A DNA stretch of 64,000 nt from Capitella teleta (taxonomy: Eukaryota; Annelida; Polychaeta; Capitellidae): assembly GCA_000328365.1 (NCBI GenBank), contig KB309537.1, positions 130,684-194,683 of the forward strand, read 5' to 3'. The notes below the pieces were generated by a model. It ran no database searches. It was not told the origin of the DNA and was given only the letters and a program-made list of their open reading frames with translations. A program made the position numbers and the translations under genes. Positions 10,161-20,103 of this stretch are shown one piece after another (the first letter of the stretch is position 1; each line of letters starts with the position of its first letter).

Positions 10161-12874
10161 TCTCAGTTTGGTAACTTCAAAGAGAGAGAGAGAGAGGGAT
10201 AGCCAGTTTAGTGGAGTCTGTTAGCTGAATGATCCTGCATTTTATGATGAAGCTACCAAACCTTTAAAATATATAATATTAGCTATTATGATTAAATATT
10301 TCGTGTATTAGAGTCATCAACGAGGTGGATTTCAATAAGTTCATGGCGCGTTCATTTTTAGAGATTATCATAACGTCACCATGACGTCAACGCCATTATC
10401 AGCGAATCCCGTCCATTTTCGACCAATCACGAAGCACCTTTTTCGACAGTCCGTTTCAATTGAAAATGGCCTACGCGACTTGTTCAAGTTGTTGTGAAAT
10501 GTTATTTCGCAGCTTTCAGTTAATATGGTGAGTATAATAGCACCATGCCTGATTCAAAGGTATCCACAAATCATTCCCCGACATTTGTGATAGGATTTTG
10601 GGAGATATCATTCACTGTAAACAGCTAAACCTCTGTAATTCAAACTCATGCATGTGCGCTGACTCAGCTGACGAGAACGTAAACACTGCTGTAGTGTTGA
10701 ATAAAGTTGAACTTCAGTGAAATGTCTCATGCTCACTGTTATTCAGTCTCGGTGACAATCACAGACTCATTAATTGAATTGACAATCGAAATATACGGTA
10801 TATATAACGGTCCAGCGAATTATATATTCCAGTTCAAACCTGAATCATTCAGTCAGTCACTCAGTCAGTGGCATCAAAAATAACAAACTTTCGACAAAGT
10901 CACAATGTAATGTTGGAAGTTGAAGTTTATTAATAACAACTTTTTAAATTTGAAGTTTGACAAGTATTTTTGAAGATTGATGTTATACTTAAAAGTCTTA
11001 ACACTATAAAAGCAGCATTTTCCCATTAAGTAAAACATCAATCACATGATAATTATTATACAACAGTTGTTACAGTAACAACACAATGTTTTACTTTCTT
11101 CACGTGTTACAAGTAACTCTGAGGGCCATACTCGTAGTAAGTAATGCATAACTAATGCATAGATATGAACAATCAGCATTTATAATGCATCATCAGTTCA
11201 CATTATATAGAGAAGGAAGCAAAGTCATAATGCCATTGAAAGGTCCTGATTGGACGTTGTGCTCGTATAACATCAACCACAGAGTAATTGTTTTACAATT
11301 TGAATATAATGATTTGATTTCTTCAATCAATTCCAGAAACCCCATGCCAGATGTGACACCGAGAGACACTTCAATTCAGTCGAGTAATTGAGACACGGAA
11401 TGCGCTGCCAATGTATGCATAAACCTGACGTCCCTGGCTTGATGCTGAGACAGACACTCTACACAAGAACCAAGTAAGTAACGATCAGGCCCCTAGTAAA
11501 CTGTTTGCTCTGGAAAGAAAATGTTTGACTTGAAATAGTTATAAATCATTTAATTATTGATGTCATTTATTTTGAATTAATTAATTTTGAAAATTGAAAA
11601 GAGAAATGTTACATTAATTCTAATTCCATTAAAAAATACATGTTGTTAGCCATGATCTAAATAAATTCATATGAGGTATCGCTACTTTATTTCAGTGTGA
11701 CTTGATGACCCTGGAGCTGAGGCTTCAGCCCAAGCATCGCTCCTCTGAATAAGTGCACGCACTNNNNNNNNNNNNNNNNNNNNNNNNNNNNNNNNNNNNN
11801 NNNNNNNNNNNNNTGTTATTTGATAGTGTCATTCCATGAGAAACTGTTAATGATGATTGGACTCTGAATAAAAATAATTACTACGTTCGTTTCTCGGTTA
11901 TTTTGTTCTTTAATTGGTATGGGTTTTGCTTTATATTTGTTGAATATTTATTTGAATGTACAGCAGAGAGCAGACGCTGCATGCTGAATAATAGTAATGA
12001 CATATCCAATAATACCGATAATCATAATGATTGATATTCGAGTGTCGTAGTCATGCAGCTCATGACTGTCACTCATAATTGAGTTAATACATGTACCGTA
12101 TTTGGGGTTTTTCTTAATGATTCAACTGATTGAAAAGCGTGCTCAATCAATCACATATTTCATTTTAAACCAAATAAAATTGAAGGGATGTCTAACTTAC
12201 CATATTCATGCAAATAGACGGCCAAATAACGTGGATGACAGACGAATGTTAGATATCGAAACATGTTTACACGCACGTGGCGAATGGGGCTACATGATTG
12301 GTCGAAACGCTCAATGACGTCACAATAATCTCGAAATTATACGCTTCGGTAAATATCGCCAGTAAATGATCGATAAATCATTATAATCGATCTCGTTTAA
12401 CACACAACGAAAAAAAATTTAATCGTAATACATATTAGTAGTTTTTCTGAAATTTTGGTAGCTTCATCATCTTTTTGCAGGGTTCGCCACATTTTCCGAG
12501 CTAACAGACTCCACTAGTTGTTTACAAAGCATCAAAACATTCCCGCCCCCACAAAGCAGTCGCCAGCCTTTATCTCTCCTCTGTTTACGCCCCGACCAGA
12601 GCTTTGATTGGCTGACTCCAAAGATCAACGGACCGTGGATCTCAACTAAGCTATAAGGCATTGTTGTTGGCAAAAACTCTCTATAGAGATGGACTCGCTG
12701 CTCAGCATGTGGCTGAGCTTTAACTGCGAGCAGCCGACGTCTATCGAGCGCTCGACACTTCCGGTTTCGTTAGTTCATCGTCAACAATAACGCAAGTTCG
12801 TCTCTTTGTCTGTGTCTACGCCTCATTTCTCTGAAAAATTCACACTTCAACTTCGACTCTGTCATCTATCAATC
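10161..12874. other. intergenic with isolated strong splice sites
   Basis: A GAGAGA tract lies at 10183-10197. A strong donor (ATATG|GTGAGT) lies at 10527 after a CRE-bearing block (TGACGTCA-like near 10382). Other splice-like sites are CAA|GTAAGT near 11474 and TTATTTCAG near 11696, with AATAAA near 11867. They could mark a spliced non-coding transcript, but no protein can be read across them. Confidence 0.25.
11764..11813. other. assembly gap (50 N)
   Basis: A run of exactly 50 N, the usual placeholder for a gap of unknown size. Distances across it are not reliable. Confidence 0.99.
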
Positions 12875-13476
12875 ATGGGGGAGAATTGCGGGATGCATGG
12901 CTGTAGCCTCAATCGCCGAAGAGCCACTAAGGTTATCTCCTTTCATGATATTTTGCGGATCAAAGATCAGGACTGGAGGAGTTCCCTTGTTGCATCTCTT
13001 GGGAGAGAATTCACAAAGGAAAAACTTAAGATGAAATCACGCAAGCACCTCTATATATGCTCTCGACATTTTGAGGAAAAATGCATTGTTCAAGGTCAGT
13101 TATGCATTAATGTCTATTAATTCACGTTAATCACAGTAATATAATACGATTAGGCCTAATAAGTAATATAAATTTAAAAATGTATTTTTGTGTGTGTGTC
13201 ATTGATTCATAATCTTAAATCTTAATTGAATTATTCATCATTCCAGGGAAGAAATGCCATCTGGTTCACGGTAGCATGCCAACAAAGTTTTTACCTGTGT
13301 CATCGCATTCAAATGCTGTGAAACCAAGGAAGGAGCCTGTGAGTTTCACATTCTACATTACAAATTTATTTAAGTTTCAATTCAACAATTGTTGTCTTTG
13401 TCAGAGTTTCAGAGAGCCTCCTGTTGTGCCTGGGCGGATAATCGAGGAAGTGAAGAACGAAAAAAAAAAAAAATAG
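12875..13476 (+). CDS. THAP-domain protein, short
   Basis: Three exons, 12875-13094, 13247-13338 and 13405-13476, with matching phases, give 127 residues. The start is the ATG in MGENCGMHGC. The N-terminal ~85 residues form a THAP zinc finger. It has C-x4-C (CGMHGC), the F and W positions (ISFHDI, QDWRSSL), C-x2-H (CSRHF) and the closing proline motif (GSMPTKFLP, like AVPTIF). THAP fingers bind DNA and occur in transcription factors and in P-element-like transposases. The protein ends in NEKKKK right after an A homopolymer. The end may be a slipped copy, and a real C-terminal half could lie beyond. An open stretch at 13750-13970 ending in a donor-like site may be another exon, but that is unproven. 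Confidence 0.75.
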
Positions 13477-14199
13477 TGAAGTTACTTAAAATCAGATTGT
13501 TTATTCGATAAAAAAGAAAGGGTGAATTAAAGTTAAATAAATTAAAGTTAGAATAAAAGCCATCAATACTTTCTCCATCTTCCGGGTCTGAAAAAAAAAA
13601 GCAAAATGCGAGAGCAAAGATAGACAGAATTAATAGCTGCAAATATATTAATAGACTTCAGTGTACATGGTGTTAAGAGGCAAATGAGCGATCCATGTCC
13701 ATGGCTGCAAGCAATAATATTTTGAGAAAGAGAAATCTGACCACCGCGTGAAGAGCATGCAACGCCCGGAGCATGACGACGCAGTTGATCGAGAGGAAAA
13801 CGTCACTTGGAAAGATTATCGTTTTGTTACGGTAGTGAAGCAGGCGATTATGGTTGAGTTGGGTTTACTACGGTTGCCAATGAAGCAGCCCAAAAGAGCA
13901 AAGCTAGAGAACGAGCAGAATGAGAGTTATTGGAATGAGGAAGAGATTGCTCCAGGTCTTGGGTGTGGATGAGGGCACAGAGCTAGGTACCACGGTGGAT
14001 TCAGGAGGGCCCGATGTTTCACTCTGTTGGTCTAAAACAGACATCAATTAACTTATATAGACAGGGTTCTCCACACTTTCGGATCAGTCAGATCAGAGTG
14101 TGGCCTAACATAAATAATGCATGTATTCTGTATAGCGCAATATCAATTGAAGCGCACAAAGCGAATCAAGATTAGTTATTCATTTGGTTATAAGGTCCC
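13477..14199. other. possible extra THAP-gene exon, otherwise nothing
   Basis: A plus-strand stretch at about 13748-13957 reads MKSMQRPEHDDAVDREEN, NVTWKDYRFVTVVKQAI and so on, and ends at GCTCCAG|GTCTTGG. It is acidic, then basic, with no domain recognised. It may belong to the THAP gene. The rest is featureless. Confidence 0.25.
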
Positions 14200-14640
14200 C
14201 ATTTTAAGCCCCAACCTACGAGATTGTACAAACTTGGACTGCCAACCCGAACCTACAGACGACTACAGACCGACTTGATTGAACCCTACAAAATCATCCT
14301 CGGACTGACCACTATCAAACATTCAGACGTACTACCCTCATCGACCCGAGGACACAGACATGCACAAATTGACCAAACAGAGGACAAACACAACTACTTA
14401 CTCGACTGCCTTACAACACCGCATCATAACAGCATGGAACTCCTTTCCAACAGACACCATCAACTCTCCCACCATTAACATATTCAAATCTCGCATAAAC
14501 AAAACTTACAAACACCATAACCCCACTCAACCTCATTGGGTCACTTGGAGATTTTTGGTTGCATAGCATACGGACTATACAGCATGGATCATCTGGCGGC
14601 AGTAGGCCAGCCCCAGAAAGGACGAAGCTTCACCAATCCA
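14200..14640 (+). mobile_element. LINE 3' fragment (CR1/L2-like ORF2 C-terminus)
   Basis: Two overlapping frames encode the typical end of a CR1/L2/Jockey-type reverse transcriptase ORF. These are LPTRTYRRLQTDLIEPYKI (compare LPTLEYRRLRGDLIETYKI), then TRGH, HRIITAWNSFPTDTINSPT and INIFKSRINKTYK. A frame change lies near 14360. It is followed by a short 3' region to about 14640. The copy is 5'-truncated, as usual for LINEs. Confidence 0.75.
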
Positions 14641-14951
14641 CTATTGTAAATTTTGTTCGACTTATTGGCATAAAAGAGCAGGGAATTGATACACAAGGCT
14701 GAAATTGACAAACCACGTGGGGAATGGAGAGCTGTTCTTTTTATCAGTTACCTGTACAAAGTGTGGAGCTTACTAGCATACATAACGAAAATACTAGCAT
14801 AACATTTACTGCAATCGAATGGGTACCAAATCGGCAGCGTATTCGGCAAATCAAAGAACATGAATGCAGGATAAGATATTTTCAAGAGGGGACATCAGAT
14901 TAAAGAACTATCCGATATACATCAATGCTATCTAAGTCAAATTTACATGGC

Positions 14952-15175
14952 TACAGGAAAGCTCGATGAATGTCCGTCCCTCGAATGTATCCCTGTGTCA
15001 GAGTATTTTCAAAGTCCCAACGATTCTCCTATACTTTAATTACTATTAGCATTAACATCCGTCCCTCGATCTGTTGAGGGATGAATGATTCTCAAATTTA
15101 TTCCCGTGTCAAAGTGTTTCCTGTGTCCCTGAGGACATATTTTCGATCAGTAGCTCGAAGTCAAAGACCAATGCA
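14952..15175 (+). mobile_element. Tigger-like fragment, copy B
   Basis: It begins CAGGAAAGCTCGATGAATGT and follows copy A (9941) phrase for phrase: CGTCCCTCGAATGT, ACGATTCTCCTATACTTTA, TTAGCA-TTAACATC, ACATATTTTCGATC. It is a diverged relative lying just 3' of the last visible exon of the Ig-domain gene. Confidence 0.6.
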
Positions 15176-15200
15176 CACCACATCTACAGAATAAACTCAC

Positions 15201-16015
15201 CCTGTACAGTGTAGGAGCACGTTTCTTCCTTTGCCTCATCAAACGAAGGGTGCTTCACTGTCGCTCGTATCGTCACCAGACCCTCCGTAAACCCATCACA
15301 CCCTGCAGAAGTCTCAAATCGGCAAACACCGCTTCCTTTCGTGCATACTGTGCCAATCTGATTCTCTTGGCCTTCTCCGCATTTCTGAAATGCCTTCACT
15401 TCCATCGGGGCTCCAGAAATGCTTTCAACCAGAACTTCGATCGGTATTGTTTCGTCAAAATCTATGGATGTCTGCTGTCCACACTGAAATGCATTGTCCA
15501 AAATCTTCAGAGTAATTTTAAATTCCCCCTCTTCTGAATTGAAAAAGATTCGATTACAAATATATTCAAAGTTATGCCTTATAAACTCATTGAACTCACC
15601 GTCACCAGGAACAATATTGAGACGGACTGAGTCACTCATTGAATCCCCTGTTGTAGCTATGTATACCGTAGTTCGTTAAATGTGAGTGTGGCTGGTGGTG
15701 TGAAGGATGCATCGGGAAAGTCAGATCCAGGTGTGACAGATCCAGCAGCATCAACATCCATGATAACAGAGAGTTGTTCGTTCACATCAAGGTGTTGAAA
15801 ACGGATACCGAGCAAATCACTTTCCCCTTCAAACTTCCAAACCATCACAGCACTATCTCCAACTCTTCCATAGACATCAGCAGGTGTTTGTGTGAATTGA
15901 ACTAAGAAGATAAAAACATTTTCAGGAGGAGGAGGATCACAAATAACTCACATGTTCGAACGCTGAATGCTGCAGCAATGTATGAGGAGAGAAGTAGAAA
16001 AGAGCGAATCATCAT
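15201..16015 (-). CDS. secreted or membrane Ig-domain protein, 5' exons
   Basis: Exons run 16015-15952, 15901-15600 and 15533-15201. The first encodes a signal peptide (MMIRSFLLLSSYIAAAFS). The second is a V-type Ig-like domain (TPADVYGRVGDSAVMVWKFE, LLGIRF, TPPATLTFNELRYT), then VYIATTGDSMSDSVRLNIVP. The third looks like another Ig-like or beta domain with paired cysteines (NAFQCGQQ, ETCSYTVQG) and four more cysteines. Inside exon 2 the reading frame changes once near 15655-15665, between ...LRYT and VYIATT. This could be an assembly slip or a true lesion. Exon 3 ends at a good donor (CAGG|GTGAGT), so more exons should follow, but none are recognised before the repeat at 15175. A role in recognition or adhesion is plausible but not shown. 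Confidence 0.6.
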
Positions 16016-16740
16016 GATCTCTAGTTCTCTAGGAAACATCGACAGTAAATGGAATCTCAGCTGAAAAGACAAATGCATTCCAGTCCACTATTGGAAAACA
16101 AATTGTTGAACGTATAGGTTTAAACGGCCAGCATTAACATCAATCGGTTCCAACTTTTCACCGGTAATTGATTACATAACATCTGAGCTTTAATGGAACC
16201 CCGCAATTCCGACATCTGTGCGAGTAAGCGACATAACGTAACGACGTCCAAATATATGCGAAATAAATAAATAATCATGTCATGAGCTGAGTGTGATTTC
16301 AACAGTGGTAACAGGAACACTTGCTCGCAGCCAACAGCTAACTGAGCGATCAGTGAAAATTTGAAATGAAATGAATTGGTTCATTTATTGCTCTACAACG
16401 GCCTATATCACGATTGTAAAGCCACTCATGAGAAAAGGTTGCAGGGCAATGCAGGCGAAATGAGCGCATATATTGCCGGGATGAGACCTGCTTTTAGTGC
16501 CGTAGGCAGCCCGGGGAATCTGGCCACAAGCAGCTAGTTAAATAGCCCTCGGCCTGAATGAGTTAATACGATATTTCGAGGAAGATTTCAGATAAAATGA
16601 CCCGATAAAAGGCCAAGAATACACGATAAGAGGCTACTCTAACCATACACAGAACTTCTTTCTTTTTTTTTTCAGAATTTAGCCTGCGCGCTTTCGCCGA
16701 AAAACAAAAAGTTATATATATAGCTCCCTCATGCGGCGAA
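16016..16740. other. upstream of the Ig-domain gene, nothing recognised
   Basis: No exon or repeat was identified, apart from a T-rich tract near 16660. The promoter of the Ig-domain gene should lie near 16030-16150. Confidence 0.35.
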
Positions 16741-16930
16741 AGAGCTTCACTGGTCTCCGGCGCTACTGAAAAGAAGCACCGGCAAACATCGATGAGAAAT
16801 CACCCCTATTTTGGTACATCTATTTCACTCTATTTCATATGACGTCACTCGGAATTCACAAGATGGCGCACAAGGCGAGGCGAGGCGAGTGAAAATGAAT
16901 TCACATTACTTGCTGAATACGACCAACAGG
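16741..16930 (-). repeat. dispersed ~185-base repeat, copy 2 (inverted)
   Basis: Reverse-complement relative of 6434-6620. It runs from CACTGGTCTCCGGCGCTACT to GCTGAATACGACC and keeps the CRE-like TGACGTCA and the TCACTCGCCTCGCCT block. It adds an AAGATGGCGC (YY1-like) phrase that is altered in copy 1. Confidence 0.65.
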
Positions 16931-17929
16931 ACTAAATGTTATATACTATAAATAGCAGCCAATAAGGTACGGCTCTCGTCGGTGTGTACCTGTGTCATTA
17001 TATATATGACAAGGGAACCAGTGAACGAAAGAAAGAGCGTACATGGCTTTAGCACTCACAGCATGCACAGAGCGTTTTGCTATGTTCAAACAGCTCTCGA
17101 TCGGGACTCGGGTTTGGGTGTAATTAGAAATGCTCGGAAATCAGACTCCGACTCCGATAGGTTTTTCAGATCTCCCTGTACACAACGATCTCATTGGCTC
17201 CCTGGAAATCAAGAAAATATTTCATACATTTCCGTGAAGAACGAACCGTGGCATTAGCGAGAATACCTGACCTGGGAGCTCAAAGGTGATTCCCGTGAAA
17301 TGTAGGAATTTGGTCAATAGTCAGCAGTTTCGTTGTTCCGAGAAATGAGTCGCACGCTTGTAGCGCAATTCGCGATGTATATTTGACCAATTAATTGAAT
17401 TTGTTAGATTTATTTACCATATGAAGTTGAGAAAAAATTTGATATCGGATTCAACGTACCCTCGCGATGTTGAAAACAATCGATATTGCTCTCCAGTAAT
17501 GAGTATCGAGCAATATCAATATCGGTTATATCGACCCCATCCCTCATCAACTAATATAGGCCTAAGGGGAGTGAAGTGAAATTTCAATTTTTTGAAGTGA
17601 CTCCGGTCAAATCACAAGGAGTCTTATCAGTGAGCGAGCAGATATGGACCAAACTCAATGCAGTGAATGCTTACTGTCTATATATGTAATATTATATGTC
17701 TGAATATAAAATGAATACGGCCGAAGCGCACTCAACAACTGTGAACAAAACCATATGACCGCAGGCCGGACCATGCAAGATTATAGTATTTTATATTACC
17801 AACACCCTCGCCTCATTTCTCCTTCCGCCAGACGCATGTATTCAGTCGATTCACGCCACCAGATGCTGTGACAAGTGGAAAGAAGAGATAAAAACATTTT
17901 TCGTTTTAAAATATTAATTGAACTCAACT
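16931..17929. other. intergenic, no supported gene
   Basis: One plus-strand open stretch of about 90 codons near 16982 shows no domain and no splice context. It is taken as chance. Confidence 0.35.
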
Positions 17930-18615
17930 TTATTCCTTGCTTTTAGCGGGCACATTAGATACAATATGACGACGGAGAGAATCCAAGACGCCCTGGCCTA
18001 TGGTCGTGCCTTCCACAGGGACAAGTTGAGCGAACTCTTCCATGACCTCCATCTGCTGAGTGACCCCTCGCACGAAGACTGCTAGCTGTGCAGTATCACC
18101 AACATCGGTGCTCTCGTCGATGGCAACTGAGAAGTACACCCAGGTCGAGCAGATTTCCTTCAGGGAGGAGCGAACATTGCAGGACATCTCTTCTACCCGA
18201 CGAGTGATGGTGCCAGCAGACAAGACTCACTCTCTCAATCACAGACTTCCTTTTTAGGACAAACTGCTCCAATGGTGACCAGCATGCATTCTTTGATGAA
18301 TCCTCCATCGACAAAGGGCTTCATCCTCTTCGCTATACAGAGGGAAACCTCAAAGCTGGCGCTTGCGTTCAGTTCTCCCTCGTTGGTCGCTTTCTTGAAC
18401 AACATCTTCTTTCTGCTTCTGGCGGTACGTGGGCAAGTTTTCTCGATGCCTTTGAACGGCGATCACTCAGAGTCAGTGCTGCTATTTTTGGGTGAGTGGT
18501 CTCATATTATGTGAGCAAGACGAAATGTGAATTCGAAAGACTCCCGCGGGCTGGATTTGATTAAAAAGAATAGGAGAGGCCGTGGGCCGGATCCGGCCCC
18601 CGGGCCGCCAGATGT
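17930..18615 (-). mobile_element. broken hAT transposase (ZBED5/GTF2IRD2-like)
   Basis: Read on the minus strand from about 18460 down, the frames give pieces of a hAT transposase. These are KPFVDGGFIKECM, then VCPKKE, then TITRRVEEMSCNV, TWVYFSVAIDESTDVGDTAQ and LAVFVRG. They match the region around the first catalytic aspartate (DESTD) in ZBED5/GTF2IRD2-type proteins. The run GGGCCGGATCCGGCCC at 18583-18598, followed by GGGCCGCCAGATG, is the usual near-terminal sequence of such elements. At least one frame change is present and the C-terminal part is absent. The copy is dead. Confidence 0.75.
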
Positions 18616-18839
18616 CGACGCCTGAATTAAGGACTCATATAGTTCTTGTACATAATTCTGACTCGGATTATTGTCCAACGAGCTTATAATATTATGAAAA
18701 TGCAATTCTCAATTTGTGGGCGATAATATAGCTAGTTATATTCTCCCATTATGATGGATTACCCGCCAATAATTTTCATGTATATTACATGATTCAATCA
18801 ATTAGCATCAATAGCATCAATACAATCCCTCCCATGCCC
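18616..18839. other. short spacer between repeats
   Basis: AT-rich sequence without recognisable features. Confidence 0.3.
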
Positions 18840-19205
18840 TAAGCAGATATGCACCCCTTCCAAGTCACATATATCCAGTACTCTAGATGACTCTGTCGTT
18901 GTCTACCCTGGACATGCCTTTGACGATCTCACGATCATATACGTTTCTATCCTGTCTATAGCCTGTGCTCCGGGTTCACAGTTTACAGGGCGCCTCTCTT
19001 TCCGATAGACATGATTGTATAATTTTCGTGATGAAATTTTAGACACCAGGTGGCTGACCACTCCATCATCCTGGACAAATCCTCTTGCCGGCTTTCTCTA
19101 CACGTGTATCGGGTTCGTCTTTTATTCGTCTGTAGATCTTCGTGTCGTCGGCGTATATTCTTATGCTTGACTTTACCGTTTTAGGCAGGTCATTCACATA
19201 AATAA
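18840..19205 (-). mobile_element. LINE reverse-transcriptase fragment
   Basis: Minus-strand translation shows FLIYVNDLPKTVKSSIRIYA and then DDTKIYRRI, the catalytic YADDTK block of CR1/L2/Jockey-type non-LTR reverse transcriptases. In a shifted frame come LSRMMEWSATWCLKFHHEN and IMSIGK, the segment that normally follows. Stops and frame shifts are frequent, so this is an old dead copy. Confidence 0.75.
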
Positions 19206-19539
19206 GGAACCGCACAAGCTGTATTTGCAACCTTTTTAACAAACATTTGGTTGGCTAAGGCGGTAATTACTGATCGAAAACGCAAGAGATTTTGCCCGAG
19301 TTTCATAACGCATTCTTGCAAGATTGTCGTAACGTATGTTAAAAAACGATAGGAGAGCAAGAAATCATTCGAAGCCCTTTGTATAGAATTTTTGTAGGGA
19401 GAATTCTAAGGAGGAAAGCAAATAGTCAAGAAAAAAAAAATATTGCAGAAATCCGAAGAGAAACGTTGAAAAAAAAAGAGAAGAGAAATGGCGTAGAAAT
19501 GGCATCGTAATTACTATTATGCAAGATTACACAAGAACG

Positions 19540-19772
19540 GTGCAACCTGGCGCAGTAATAGTGATAAACTTTATTGCACATATTGTAGCACTAAATCATT
19601 TGGTCCTCTAATTACTTCCCAAAAATTTCCTGTTCACGTCTCTGACTGACTTCTTGTTTATTTATTCCTCTGAACCTTTCTTTATCTCTTTCCATTTATT
19701 ATTTCATTTCTGAGTGTTAATCTCATAAATTTTCAAGGGTCCTGATCCAAAAGGACCTTGACCTGACCTGGC
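19540..19772 (+). mobile_element. LINE-type 3' end with hairpin and GACCT tail, copy 1
   Basis: It ends with GGTCCTGATCCAAAAGGACC and then a (GACCT)-type tail (TTGACCTGACCTGG). The GGTCCT...AGGACC arms can pair. The same hairpin plus tail occurs at 29700 and 44440. No coding part is recognised upstream. Confidence 0.5.
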
Positions 19773-20103
19773 AATGCAGAGGGAGCTATCATTATGTGCT
19801 AACTGTGAATGTTGAAATTTCCACACGGAGCAATTTCCGCGGTTGTGCAGTCAGTGTAATAAGCTTGTAGGGAGTATGGTGCCATATACATTTAGTGGAA
19901 ACATCCATCCAGCGGAAATGAAAACACATACAGTACCAAGTTTTGTAAGGCCCACACATCACAAATAATCATTTTCGTAAGAATATTTCCAGTGAACTTG
20001 ACCTATATGTAATGCAAAATCCTGCAGAAGAATAAATTACTATGGATTAAAAGAAAAAAAATCCTTTAATAATCTTCAACAACATCAACAAGTCTGAAAA
20101 AAA

